Shown here: positions 10,287-22,406 of the stretch, in pieces | Layout of the letters: the number at the start of each line of letters is the position of its first letter | Position numbering within the stretch: position 1 is the stretch's first letter | Assembly (NCBI GenBank): GCA_032158125.1 | Contig: JASKOT010000002.1 | Span: 124,001-188,000, forward strand | Reading direction: 5' to 3' | From: Papiliotrema nemorosa | Lineage: Eukaryota > Basidiomycota > Tremellomycetes > Tremellales > Rhynchogastremaceae | DNA length: 64,000 nt | The notes under the pieces: model-generated | What the model was told of the DNA's origin: nothing | Databases searched by the model: none | What the model saw: only the letters and a program-made list of their open reading frames with translations | Program-made: the position numbers and the translations under genes

Positions 10287-12713
10287 ATGCCACAACCAGT
10301 CACGGTGAAAGTCGCCAGTCGAGCATCTACATCTATCAGTGGTCAGAGCGTCATCCTCATCATCTTTGTCGGTATCCTCGCATACGTTCTATTTGCCGGA
10401 GGTAACAAGAACGATTCTACGGACACGGGTGGTGGCGGAGGTGGTCACATCGGTGCGGGCCAAATCCCAGCCTCGGCTCCGGCTTCCGCTGCGACTATTC
10501 AACCTGGTTCGGCATGGCCAGCAAGTGGTGCTTTAACGGGCTCTCAGCCCGCATCAGGAGAACAGGCGACGGCGGAGAAGATTGACTTTGGGCCGGATCC
10601 TCAGCGTTGGGTCGATGAGGAGGATGTACCGTCTTCCCTCCGGGCCATCGATCAAACGCCTCGTCCTGGAGCCTTGAAGAAGGAGGGTCAACCGAGACGG
10701 AGGAAAAGCGTTGATTGGAGAGACGAACAACGGCCTGGAACGCCTCTTCAGGAGACCCATCCGGACAATATGATGTCGGGAGGAGGAACCACGCCAACTC
10801 ACTATGAGATGGGAACTCGACCTCGACTTTTGCCTCCCAACCCCGCAGTCGAACCAGAGATTGACCGGCGTTTGCGGGAATCCTCGGCTCAGCTCATGTT
10901 TGGGGATATGAATCTCCCTAGGGACGATTTCCAGCGACTGAATCAGCTCGAATACATCGCAATGATACATCATAAACGGGACGGCCCCAAGGGTCCTATA
11001 CCCTGGAAAGCCAATGGTAAGCCTGCAAATCGCCGACACCTAGAAGAGATTGCTCGATGGGATGATCCGGATAAAGAGGAATGGGATGAAGTATGGGGCT
11101 GTCTACCGACTATCGGGGTTGAAGCGGCAACTTTGATCGCTCGGTATATCAGGGAAGAGGACATCAACACTTTGGGGGGGATGATGGCGACAAGAGAGGC
11201 GAGCGGAGGGAAGAAGAATAAAGATCGATCCTTTTCGGCATTTGTCGCGCGTACTGCACCTGATGCCAAAGGCAAGTTGACTCCAATCCGCTTGTGCATC
11301 GGATGGTTTGCCGATACTTATCGATGTGTGCATTTCTACGAGAGGATGAAGATTGACCACTCTGTCGTCGACATGAGACAAGGTCTTGCATTAGTGTCGA
11401 ATGGGCTGCAATGGTTGGAAGCCATGGCGACACATATGTGGCGACGGAGAATCTTCACAAGTACGGGAGTGGATTTGCACGGTCTCGTTGTTCGCATGGC
11501 CGTTCCACCAAGGTTGTTACCGAAACGAAAACGAGAGGATGCGGATACATTCGAATACGAACTTGAGACGAACATCTTCATGTGGGGGGGTCCTGTTCCC
11601 GAAGGAAAAGATCTGATTCGACATTGGGCGAGAAGAGTATCGACCGCCGCGAGGTCGATGGAAACTTGTCGAATCGAGCTTGCCAACACACTTCACGCGC
11701 TTGGGTACACGGAGCACATCGTGACATTGTGTAAACGTCGCCGATTGATATTCAGACCTGGTTTTACGGTACATGGCGTCAATGTATCCCAAGCGTTGAG
11801 TGACGGTGTCGACAGGAATCAGGCTCATCAAATGATCATCAGGCGCGATCCTCAAATCGTCGTGTTTCCCGATCAGCGCTGGAGTCACCTTCCCGTGGAT
11901 GTGGACAGCAAGATGAGAACGATCATCCTCATGTCGTATCCCCAGACCGCATCTATCTGTAATTCACGCCAACATCAATGGAACAGTACAAGCTTGACGG
12001 ACGAGAATAATCGATTCAACGATATCCAGCTCTTGATGATTCTTCGCTCGATCGGTCCGGCACTGGATAGGGAGAAGAATGGCGGAACGGTGCGAACAGG
12101 TCATACGATTGAACAACTGGACTTTGGGAGTTTCGTCCCGTTGGTCAAGGTCGAAGGGCAACAACCTGGCTCAGATGTCCGATTTTATCCGCTAGACGAC
12201 TTTCAAGCGGTCTCACAGATTGTCCTGCCCTACGTCAGTCAGGCGGAACGAGAACGCCAAGGTCAGACTCACGGTGAGACGGCCGGTATACTCCTTGATC
12301 CTTCTTACGGTATACAATCTCGACTTGAAGGACCTGTGGAGATGGACAAGCTGTCAACGCTAGCGGGAGAACCTGTCAGAATCACTCTACCCCAATTACA
12401 AGTCCAGATTACATGTTCGAGCTCTGGTCGAGTGGCGGAACTGAAGCGACAGATCTTGGAGCAGATCTGGAGTTTGGCAAGACGCTGGATTCAGGAGAAA
12501 TTAGTTACGACGGGAGGGCAGAATGCCCAGGGTATCAAGACTGAAGCCAGGAGAGAATTTGGAAGCTGGTTAGGAAGGTTTGTCAAGAGAAGTGTCTATG
12601 CCGTCAATGCGGACAAGACGGATGAGGCAGAGAAGATGGGAGCGAAGAATATAGTGGGAAGAGAGTTGGACTTTACAGAGGACGAACTACGATGGCCATC
12701 TGATCTGCAGTAG
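10287..12713 (+). CDS. Large intronless single-pass membrane protein of unknown function
   Basis: One uninterrupted frame of 808 residues from the first ATG at 10287. A hydrophobic segment at about residues 21-38 (SVILIIFVGILAYVLFAG) acts as a likely signal anchor. A Gly/Ala/Pro-rich linker follows, then a large soluble region of about 600 residues without any motif I recognise. The soluble part is rich in Trp and Arg (HMWRRRIF, IRHWARRVSTAARSMETCR) and looks globular rather than disordered. It lies 313 bp from the divergent small gene. In this intron-dense neighbourhood a 2.4-kb frame with no intron stands out. The coding nature is secure; the function is unknown. Confidence 0.8.
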   Translation: MPQPVTVKVASRASTSISGQSVILIIFVGILAYVLFAGGNKNDSTDTGGGGGGHIGAGQIPASAPASAATIQPGSAWPASGALTGSQPASGEQATAEKIDFGPDPQRWVDEEDVPSSLRAIDQTPRPGALKKEGQPRRRKSVDWRDEQRPGTPLQETHPDNMMSGGGTTPTHYEMGTRPRLLPPNPAVEPEIDRRLRESSAQLMFGDMNLPRDDFQRLNQLEYIAMIHHKRDGPKGPIPWKANGKPANRRHLEEIARWDDPDKEEWDEVWGCLPTIGVEAATLIARYIREEDINTLGGMMATREASGGKKNKDRSFSAFVARTAPDAKGKLTPIRLCIGWFADTYRCVHFYERMKIDHSVVDMRQGLALVSNGLQWLEAMATHMWRRRIFTSTGVDLHGLVVRMAVPPRLLPKRKREDADTFEYELETNIFMWGGPVPEGKDLIRHWARRVSTAARSMETCRIELANTLHALGYTEHIVTLCKRRRLIFRPGFTVHGVNVSQALSDGVDRNQAHQMIIRRDPQIVVFPDQRWSHLPVDVDSKMRTIILMSYPQTASICNSRQHQWNSTSLTDENNRFNDIQLLMILRSIGPALDREKNGGTVRTGHTIEQLDFGSFVPLVKVEGQQPGSDVRFYPLDDFQAVSQIVLPYVSQAERERQGQTHGETAGILLDPSYGIQSRLEGPVEMDKLSTLAGEPVRITLPQLQVQITCSSSGRVAELKRQILEQIWSLARRWIQEKLVTTGGQNAQGIKTEARREFGSWLGRFVKRSVYAVNADKTDEAEKMGAKNIVGRELDFTEDELRWPSDLQ

Positions 12714-13136
12714 ACCACTCTGTGCATCTCTTACAGGCAGATTATCGTACAGCCATGAATCTCGATGGTACTCGATGCATCGGGAGGGCAACCGCTTGGT
12801 ACAGCATTGCCGCCAGGCGACTACCCCACATTTGATAAGCGCCCTGCGGAATCTAATCAGTTGACTGGACCACATGGAATCCGAACCAACGTGTGCAAAA
12901 CTGACCGATCGAGGAGTTGAACGTTCTGACTTGAGCCAGTAACAATGACTAGTGCATAGCGTGGAATGGGACCGGAACACGTTGAGACCGCTTCGGCGGT
13001 TTCGGGGTCGAGAGACTCGGGATGCCAGATCTGGACACGTTTCTCTCCTTCGTTCCCCAGCACGGGAGGATGATGGGTTATATATCACAACTGGTGTCCT
13101 GCTCGGGAAGACATTCCGGAATCAACGCTCTCAGAT
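12714..13136. other. Intergenic with a possible TATA box
   Basis: This is the tandem gap between the membrane protein and the phosphatase gene. A TATATAT run at 13079-13085 s about 55 bp before the phosphatase ATG. Nothing else was identified. Confidence 0.4.
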
Positions 13137-15668
13137 ATGCTGTTCAAGTTCCTACCGACGGTCCTGACCTCTCTCGTGTTGAAAGGCGTCGCGGCGTCTC
13201 CTGTCATCAGTCAAAGGTGGTACCCATCCGGATCTTGCGTTACCGATGTCAAGATTGAGCCCTGTACCGATTTTGGGTGTCGATTGGATGGGTATCACAG
13301 GATCGATTCGTTCCTCAACCAAGCAGAGAATACCACTCGTGCGTTCCCCTCACTTCACTGTACCTGACCGTCTGCGAGGGGCAAACTGCTGACAAGGTAG
13401 AGTGGAATTATGTGTTTTACAAGACGGAAGATTCGATCTCAGCGAGCTGTGTGACAGAGATCAAAATTGTCGAAGAGGGTGGAGCGGCACCACAAGGAGC
13501 AGACTGGTATGGTGAGTGCATTGAAATCCGGAAATCTATGCCTACATCCGAAGTTTGCTGAAAAACGCTAGCCTCACCCCACACCGCACACTACGGTATC
13601 TCCCCCGGTGGTGGACCTCAACTATACTCCCGACGAAACCTGAATGACCAGCTGGCAGGAAAGGTGGTCGATCTGGTCGTCGTCAGACCGGGAAGATGGG
13701 CCAACGGTAGCGAGCCTTTCATTCGGGAAAGGGTCAATTTGGGATTGGGTGAAAAGGCAGGAACGGCAGAGTACGCAGATTACAAGGAGTATGATGCTGT
13801 ATCTTCAGGATGGGTCTACCTCGTATGTCTTCTTCTTCTTGCTACGTGCTGACAGCTCAGGAGTACACCCTGGCAGGCCCACGATCCCCTATCACCCAAA
13901 TCAAATTGGTCGCATGTGGTGAGAACACCCTGGCTGGAGAGTGTGGAGACGATATGGTTGCGGAGGGTTGGCACCGAAGAGATCTCAATTTGAACGGTCC
14001 CACAGCGAACGGAAGCACAATCTACCTTTTGACTTCGACTGTGCCCACGGACACTGGTGATTGCGTGTCTGAGTTGAAAGTAGTTGGTAACAACACATCA
14101 TCCGATGTGCTGGACGTCAATGTCAAGTGAGACTACGCAACCTTGATCCCCCGGATGTGTAAGTAGCTCACTCTCAGTGATGGGACCAACGGCACGAGCC
14201 TATACCTTCAAGTTGTCCGATCAGGCGACCAAAGCAACTGCATCACCTCGATCGTCCCTGTGGATACCTCCTTATACCTCGAAATCCCCGGTTACGACGT
14301 TGTCAAGGACGAGTCCGGATCTGCTGCTGATCTGAACCATGGTGTCCATCTCGCCGATCCAATCTATGTCTACATATCAAAAGACCCCCTTCCATATCAA
14401 CCTGATCCGGTATCACTCTCTTTCAACTCCACTGGAGGGTTCAGGATCGCCCATTTCTCCGACTTGCATTTTGGCAACGTGGCTGGGACGTGTCAAGATG
14501 TACCCGAAGCTTTCAAGCAAAACTGTTCGGAAACCTTCTCGTTTACGTTCATGGAACGAGCTTTGGATCTGTTGAAGCCTGATATGGTCATCATCAACGG
14601 GGATCTCTATGCCAATTTGGACAAGAAGGCCGATGATGGGTCATACCCCCAACTGACAAGGGGCGCAATGCAGAAGGCCATTTTCCCAATCATCGAGAGG
14701 GGTATTCCATTCGCCACGACCTGGGGTAATCACGATGCTGAGGGTAGATACAGCCTCCTTCTCTCTCAAAATATGCTGATGAAACAGGTGATCTACTTCG
14801 AGAGGAGCTTCAGATGTACATCAGTCAACAACCGGGCTACGTTGGCTCCCGTGGACTGCCTGAATTGGACGGTATGGGAAACTACCAGGTCGATATTGTG
14901 AAATCCGACGAAAGCGATGAAATCGCTCACCGACTCTGGTTCTTCGATTCGAGAAGTTACACTTACCTCGGTGTGAACGGGTCTACCTCTGGAGCTTACG
15001 GAGGAGTAGAGAAGAGTCAGATTGATTGGTACTCTGAGTCCGCCAGTCAAGGACCGAACGTCAGCGCAATGGCATTCTTCCACATTCCTCTAGCCGAGAT
15101 CGGTAAGTGACCAGGTTGCATCGGAGACCTAGCAGATGATGGCTGATTGTTCAGCTGGTGTTCAAGGAAATCTATCCAGATACGAAGTTGGTGTGCATGG
15201 CGAACCCGTCTGTTCTCAGGGTCACGACTGTACAGACACCCCCGGTGTCAGCTTCAGCAGTGACACGTCCGTCAGTCTGTTTGAGGCGTTTGTCAAAGCC
15301 GGCGATGTTAAAGCTACCTTTAGGTGTGTACTGCGACCTCCAAGCTCTCGAGCTCGACCCCGAGGGAAGATCAAGGACTGATATTCAGTGGACATGATCA
15401 CGAGAACGATTACGCGTTAAAGGTTCAGAACATCACCATGACATACGACGGATCGGCAGGATACAATGCCTATTCTGCGGGTGATCCCAGTGAGTCTTCC
15501 ACCCTTATTGCCGAGGTACACTTCTGATAAGCAGACTACAATCGGGAAATGCGGTGCATCGACATTGTGAACTACGGAGCTACAGCCATTTCGTTCAAGG
15601 TGATAGACGATATCTTCCAGGGGACGGTGCACAGAAACGAGTCTGAGCCTATTTTGACTCTCTTCTGA
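13137..15668 (+). CDS. Secreted DCR2-like metallophosphoesterase
   Basis: Nine exons: 13137-13338, 13401-13511, 13572-13822, 13861-14126, 14178-14743, 14788-15102, 15155-15323, 15389-15489 and 15535-15668, giving 704 residues. A signal peptide (FLPTVLTSLVLKGVAASP) is followed by about 300 residues of repeated beta modules with paired cysteines and Asn-x-Thr/Ser glycosylation sites. The calcineurin-like phosphoesterase domain follows. Its metal ligands are visible: HFSDLHFG, INGDLY, TWGNHDAE, FFHIPLAE and SGHDHEND. The sequence SDLHFGNVAGTCQDVP resembles yeast Dcr2 phosphatases. The substrate is unknown; an extracellular or secretory-pathway phosphatase role is inferred from the signal peptide. 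All splice phases close exactly. Confidence 0.88.
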
Positions 15669-15762
15669 GGTCATTCCAAGTCGACCTACACGCCTCGATA
15701 GAAATCCGTACAGAAAGCCGATAGGCAGAGACTTATAATTTGGATGAAATAGCGTGCGGACA

Positions 15763-16373
15763 TTACTGAACAACGCATAGACTCTCGTCCATTCGGGCTT
15801 TGGGGTCTTTGGCTTCTTGAGGGAGAATATTGACCATTCTTGCGTGAAGGGGGATCATGACACCGCCCTGAAAGGAAGTACCTGCTGGAAAATATCTGCG
15901 CAGGTCAGCATCTCCACAACGGGTCTGGTTGGTACCCCGACTAACCCTCCGTACTTCAGCACTGTCATGTCGGGTAGAGCCGCTCCAAGGGGGAGGATCC
16001 TGCAAATGAATTCGAGACTCGGCGAAAACATGGGTAGCTCACGATCCTGCAGGTACGAAAAAGCCATCTTTTGCCTTGCCCTCCTTGGTGATATTCTTCA
16101 AACAAGCATCCCCATCCTACATCTCAGCTTCACCCAGTGCTGAAGTTGACTCACAAATTCAACATGACCCCAGGCAGGTACCCATTCTCCTTCTTTGAAA
16201 TACTCCTTTTCAAGATCCGCAACCCCTACGAGCTCCTCTACAGTATCCGTCTTGGCCTTTTCTAGGTACTTTGTCTTTGCATCTCGACGTTTACGAGCTT
16301 CATTGTCTTTCTTCGACTTGGCGTCTTTGAGCTTTTTAGCTTCTTCGGCGGATACTCCTGGTGCGCTTGGCAT
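15763..16373 (-). CDS. Small unknown protein, paralogue of the gene at 9442-9973
   Basis: Four exons: 16373-16155, 16116-16043, 15999-15946 and 15895-15763, giving 159 residues. The first 60 residues are a highly charged Lys/Glu helix that the paralogue lacks. The shared block then reads TKEGKAKDGFFVPAGS, PLGAALPDMTVLKYG, YFPAGTSFQGGV and MIPLHARMV. The Glu/Lys N-terminal helix resembles a coiled coil. No named domain was recognised. The gene ends 95 bp from the convergent phosphatase gene. The copies differ in intron positions, so recent tandem duplication is unlikely. Confidence 0.7.
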
Positions 16374-16659
16374 GGTGAGTATGCAGCTTGTCAGTGAGTG
16401 AGTGCAGTGCAGCACCGCTACATGACCCTTGATGTGATGGATTCCAAGTGAAGGAGCGGTGAGATGAGGATCGACCGATATCCTTTGATATGATGCCCCG
16501 CTGATGATCATGACCTAGACTGATGACGGTATTGAAATGCTGTCTGCCGTTCCTTTCTTACTTTCACCTCGACATTGAACCTTAACTAAGATTTCTTCCC
16601 GTGGTGGAAATCAAGAGGGGCGGCCGATCCAGATCTGTATTCCAGGCAGAACGCAGATA

Positions 16660-17245
16660 ATGTCGACCTCCAACCTCCTGCTCGAACCCGTACCCGAGCT
16701 CACTATCGCGCTCAGAAACAACGCCTGGGGAATCAAGCCAGAATCTACCGTCCTCGTGACGGAGTGTTTCCCTGTCACTTCCGAGGATCTGGAGTCGGTA
16801 AAGGATGAAGCGAAGCAGAAAGGCGGAAGTAGCAGTCGTGTGAAGGGGAAAGCGAGGGTAGTGACGTTGGAAGGGGATTCTTTGACTGTTGTTCTGGGAC
16901 AAGGTGGCTTCACGGTGAATAAAATATCTTTCTTCGACGCCCTGGGGGATTCTGGTCGGAGATGACGATACTTGCAGTGCTCTGCAAGCGTTTATCCGCG
17001 AGTGGTAGGGTGCTTGAGCTGAATAGCGCCAGGTCGAAAGCGATACTGGTCCGACCGCCGGTCAATCCACTACGACATATGAAACGCTCGAGACCCTCCT
17101 CATCGCCATCAGTCCGTTATACGTCGAAGCCATGACTAGGGAAGTGTCAAAACGATTCGAAGGGTACTCGTCTGGAGATATTGCCGACAAAGCTACGGAT
17201 GTGGAAGAAGAGGCTGCAGAGAAGGGTGGAGAGGTTTGGCGATAG
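16660..17245 (+). CDS. GSKIP-domain (DUF727) protein
   Basis: Two exons, 16660-16914 and 17033-17245, giving 155 residues. The C-terminal segment YETLETLLIAISPLYVEAM followed by a basic helix matches the GSKIP domain, whose human member (YETVYSLLDTLSPAYREAF) anchors protein kinase A and binds GSK3-beta. The N-terminal half (LTIALRNNAWGIK, then VTLEGDSLTVVLGQGGF) fits the preceding strands of that small fold. The 118-nt intron is long for this window; its donor is GTGAAT and its acceptor GCGCCAG. Whether the fungal protein binds a GSK3 kinase is inference. Confidence 0.75.
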
Positions 17246-17689
17246 TAGATACTTCATCCAGGAACCACTTCTCGACTCCACATTGCTGCACCAAGACTCA
17301 GAGACACTGTATCATATGTTTCCCATGCACTCTGAGGTCGATTACTCGAGTCATGCATGAGATCGCCCTCCCTGTCTACCCCTACCAGCAGGGTGTCACA
17401 TCCTTGATCGTTGTTTGCGGGGTAAGCGCGAGATCAAACGCGGGGTAGTGTCTACCGTCGCGACGTCCATCAATGTTCGTCCTGCCCTCAGTCTGTAACA
17501 TTCTCGCACGAGGAGCGCTCCAACACCGATCAGCTTGTATCTCGAAGCCTCGCCAAATCAACAAATTATCTGCTTCCAATAACCCCCCGTAATACCCTCC
17601 AATAGTCCCGGATTCATGACCGGTCCAAAAAGATTGACAAATCCGAGGTGACAACAACCCTCCCCACTTTCGAGCAGACAGACAATGTC
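17246..17689. other. Intergenic before the chromatin remodeler
   Basis: A minus-strand open frame here has no supporting features. The plus frame upstream of 17690 stays open to 17648 but has no ATG. A non-coding 5' exon of the remodeler is possible. Nothing else was seen. Confidence 0.4.
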
Positions 17690-20600
17690 ATGGCTCGGAG
17701 TATCATAGACGATGACTCTGACCAGGAGATAGAGAAGGTACCAGATTTGGAAGTGGAAGAAACTAAGGAGATTGATAGGGCCAATGACCATCCACGCGAC
17801 ATTAGAGATGCCTCGGCTGCGCCTTCGAATGGACGGAAATCTGGAAAGGGCCAAAGCCTAGCCAAAAGCCCTGCAGGTATGTCACCTCGGGCTCTTGTGG
17901 ATATTCTCTTCCCCGAAGATGAGGAAGATGAGCACCCGCCGCGCGACCGCGAGGAGAAGGCAAAACGTCAGGCCACTGAGAGTGATGGTGAGATTATAGA
18001 GGTGATTAGTGAAGGGGAAGAAGGGGAAGAAGAGCAAGAAGAGGGAGAGGATGCCATTTCGATGGTCTCCGTAGGCGATCTCGTCGGATCTATCAGTGCC
18101 ACTCCCTCACCTCCACGCAACATGTACAAGGGCAAAGGTCGAATGCCAGTGGACCGCCGTGAAATCTACGTCGAGATACCCCTCATACCGCTAGAAGAAC
18201 TGGACGAATACGCCTTGTTCCCATCAGACATTGACGAGCCTACCGAAACCTCAAGATCTCTGCTTCCCACCATCACAGACAGTGAGGGGGAAGAATCGAC
18301 TCTCGGATCCTCTCGCTCGGCCTCTATCGTCCCGATCCGACCCAAAAGGGCAGCTCAAAACACGCTCCCTACCTGGAAAGTCGTTCAATCCCCTGAATTT
18401 TCCGAGGACGAGCTGCGGCTTGGTACAGATGGCGCAGACGGCGATTCAGATGGAGCGTATGGGGAGGACGAGCTCACTGAGGACTCGGATAGTACATCTG
18501 AGGAAGAAGACAGTGAAGAGGTTGATGATCTTGTGCGCCGGAGAAGGTCAAAGCGCAGGAACCATCAATCATCACGGGTGAGTTGACAACCAACACCCGA
18601 TCATCGACATCTTCCTTGTCTTCTATCTTTCCCTCTTTCCTTGCTGCGTGTATATCCCAAGATATAGACGTTCCTTTGAGACGATCTACATGTCAAAGGA
18701 GCCGCTCATCATCGCAAACCCGTATAAAGATCCCTCCCGCGGTCAACAGCGCAGCTGATCGTTCTCTAGCAACCGCATCTTAGCAAACGCCAACGATCGG
18801 AAAGAAGCTCTAGACAGTACTCTTTATATCGACCATCGAAATCGAGCAGGCAGCACGATATGCGATCAAGCAAGAGAGGTTCCAGGAAGAATCACCAGGG
18901 AGATGACGATGACGAGGATGACCAAGGATCAGAGTCTGACTTGGGAACGCCGAGCGAGGGCGAGGATGAGCTGGAAGATAGTGATGAGCTCTTTGCTGCA
19001 TCCTCAGAGGGTACTAGCAGTGTTGCTGAGCATTCCGGCGACATTGTTAATCGACATCGAGAAGTGGGTCATCGTAGGATCAGGGCTGACGATAGTTTTG
19101 CGACAAGTGCAAACGGGAGCCCGCGGCTGAAATGCTGGCCAAGGCTCAAAAGAGGAAGAAGTCCAGCAAGAAGAGGAAGGTGGACGATGATGAGATCGAA
19201 GATGAAGAGCTAGCGGAGATGCTTCAAGGTTGGCTCGAGGTAAGCTTCCCGTCAGCGGTAAGTGTGAGATTGCTCATGTTGTCAGTGCAAGAAGTGTGTC
19301 GTTTCATCCCATTGGGTACGGTGATGTTTGCAAAGATCGGATCTGGCTCACTATCAGGACTGCCTGGGTCAGAATCAGAAACAAAGCGTCCTGTTTGATT
19401 TGGCAGACGTCGAAGGACCCCCACCTCCTGGTCAAAAAGCTCGAAAAACTGTACGAATCGACGAGGAGGCTCAATTCCTGTGCACGCGATGCACGGCCGC
19501 GCCCATCTGTTTTGTCTGTCATGAAGAGAAGCCGACAGCCGATGGGCAAGTTAACAAGAATATGGCGCAGAAGGAATATGACCATGCGGATGGAGACGGG
19601 GACATTACGATGAAAGACGCCGAAGACGCAAGCGGGAAGGACAACTCGGCCGAACGCAAGGAGGGCCGCGAGGGCCAGGACTCGGCGCCGCTATTGTTCC
19701 GATGCACCAGGTGCAAGCAAGCGTGTCATTACGAACACAGTGCGTTCGGTTCAGATTGTCTAGGATGCTCGAGACTGATCCACAGTGACCGATCCCTTCG
19801 ATGTCAAAGAGGATCACGACTTGGACGATATCGCTGACCACTATCAGCGCCCAACAGGAAGACGTCATGACGGCTGGCAATGCCATCAATGTCGAGAGTG
19901 GACCTGGAACGTAGACATGGTGCGGATCTCAATGTATACATTAGTCGGTGCTCGCTGATTCGTAGATCTGCGCCTGGCGCCCAAATCCTCTTGGCGCAAA
20001 GGAAGAACCACGGGAGCCCAACGAGAAGCCATTTTGGAAGGACGCTTTGCCTCGAGAGTATCTGGTCAAATGGGTCGGTCGAGGTTTCAGACATGTGACT
20101 TGGGTCCCACACCCCTGGATGCAGACTGGCGCGCCTGGAAAGCTTCGCCATTTCTTAGAGAAAGGTCCTCAGCTGAACCTCGTCACGGATGAGACTCTCG
20201 CAGCTCGTGGTGACGAGATGGTCAATCCAACGATTGCGAACGTCCTGGACGCTGAGGAGGGTCCATCGCAAAGTCATTCTCGACACGATCACAAGAAGAA
20301 CGAATGGGAGGGTCATGGTCCTGCTCCCGATGTCAATGCAGTGTCCAGTATCCCTCAGGAATGGCGTGTGAGTTGCGAGCTCGAATTTTTAGAGCATCAT
20401 GGCTCACCGCAGACCGTGGATCGAGTACTGGATGTGTGCTTGATGTCTTCCAAATCCCGAAAGCAGGTCGCAAAGGGGAACAGAGATCGACTGCTTTCTG
20501 CATCTACCACTCCGTCCGCAAGGGGTTCCATGCCGCCAAGCTCTACCTCTACTCAGCAACGTCCCGATGGCATAGAACCGCCTGCCGAGGAGAAGATAGA

Positions 20601-22406
20601 CATTGACGAATGGGAGAAGAAGGCAGGCAGAATTCTGACCGAGGACGATGTGGAAGAGGTGGCGCCACTGGTAACCTGGTGCTATGTGAGCTTCGTGCTG
20701 CTTTCTGATATGGGCGCTGACAAGACAGGTAAAATGGAATGATCTGCAGTACGATCAATGTAAGCCTCCATCATATTCAACAGACAAGCTTCGTTCGATG
20801 CAGCTGATTCCCGTAAAGCTTGCTGGGACACCCCTCCGCCTGTGAATTCGAATCTGTATCCAGCCTTCAAGCGCGCACTGGGTCGATATCTCAGGGCGAG
20901 ACAGGTCACAATCCCTGTCTTGACCCCGAAGCAGGTCGCTCAACGAGAGTTGGATGCTGCAAGGCAGAGAGAGCCACCACAGGCTCAGCCAGATTGTGTT
21001 GTTGGCGGAGTGAGCTTTTCCACTTGAAAATGTCTATTGTTGCAGCTGATCTTCCAGAAACTCATGGACTTCCAAGTATGACGCCGAGAGACTGCTGCGT
21101 CGACTTCACTGACGATCAGATGCAAGGCTTTCAGTGGCTCCTTTTCAAGTACTTCAAGCGGGAATCTTGTATTCTGGCCGATGATATGGGATTGGGCAAA
21201 ACGTGAGTCAAGCTGGTGTACGCTGGTGGCTCATGAGCAGTATTCAGATCGCATCACTACTTGGCTATCTGGGTTCGGACGAGCTCGAGTTGTATCCCTG
21301 CCTGGTGGTCGTACCCAATTCGTGAGCCTCACTCAGCAATTTGAATGTATGATTGACTCTCAGCACGATCACCAACTGGGTCAGAGAGTTCGAGAAATGG
21401 GTGCCTCATATTCGGGTCGTGCCTTACTACGGGGAGAAAGCTTGTGTGTCTATTTTGTACCAGAATTGGGGTGGAGACTGACGATCAGCTCGTAAAGTCA
21501 TCTCAAAGTACGAGTTGTACCATAAAGGCTTGGAGAACAAGGCCACCGGTCTCAAGGCGTGAGTACCGCTGTTGCATTCCCCGCTTATTCCAGTCATATC
21601 ATCCTCACCACTTACGATACGATTACTTCAGCCGACTTCCGAGTCTTTTCCAGCGTACCGCGATGGGAAGTGCTGTGCGTCGACGAGGGTCAGCGATGTG
21701 GGTCTTGAGCATGATTCCTCCTTCGTGTGCTGATCTCCAAGTGAAATCTGATTCCAACTTGATTTTTGGTCGATTGAAGAGTTTGAACAGTGTCCACCGT
21801 ATCTTATTGACCGGCACGCCGCTCAACAACAACTTGAGAGAGCTGTTCAATCTGCTGAACTTCCTGGACGGGGATACATTCAGGTCAGTTGTCTTTTCGT
21901 GTCGAAACATCAGCTGACTATTGCAGACACCTGGAAGACCTGGAAGCTAGATTCGCCGATCTCAATGAAGGTTTGATCCAGGAACTGCACAACATGATTC
22001 GACCATATATCCTCCGGCGTATCAAAGCAGATGTGCTCAAACTTCCTCCAAAAGTCAGTCTGACTCGATCCCTCTTGCCGCCTGCGAAAAGTTGACTATC
22101 CAGGTGGAAATCATCGTTCCCATATCCCTTACGCCTCTACAGAAGAACGTGTATAAGTCGATATTGGAGAGGAACGCCGATGTACTTAAGGCTATCGCTG
22201 AAGCTCGACGTAAGAAGGCAAAAAAGGCAAATGTGTCGAATCTCATTGGTGGGGGAGAGAAGATCCCGGACAAGCCTATGACCAACGGCACGACCGGAGT
22301 CCGGAACGAGGATGCAGGTGAATCGAATGGAGAGGCCACTCCCAACGGGCACGCTGGTCCTCCAAGTGTTGCCAACAAAGACTCCCAGACGACATTGACA
22401 GCGTGA
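17690..22406 (+). CDS. Mit1/CHD-like chromatin remodeler lacking the second helicase lobe
   Basis: A gene of about 17 exons, followed exon by exon. The order is: acidic, Ser-rich N-terminus (exon 17690-18577); a PHD-like zinc region (FCDKCKREPA, WLECKKCVVSSHWDCL, FLCTRC, CFVCH, FRCTRCKQACHYEH); a further CHQC pair; and a chromodomain-like segment (REYLVKWVGRGFRHVTWVPH). A second such segment (TWCYVKWNDLQYDQSCWD) leads to SNF2_N with Walker A LADDMGLGKT, the box DEGQRLKSDSN and motif III RILLTGTPLNNNLRELF. The lobe ends with IRPYILRRIKADVLKLPPK and VPISLTPLQKNVYKSIL. In CHD/Mi-2 and fission-yeast Mit1 enzymes a helicase C lobe follows. Here the frame instead runs through a Lys/Gly/Asn-rich insert and stops at 22406. 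Some N-terminal intron boundaries (around 18578-18769 and 19060-19095) are approximate. Confidence 0.8.
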
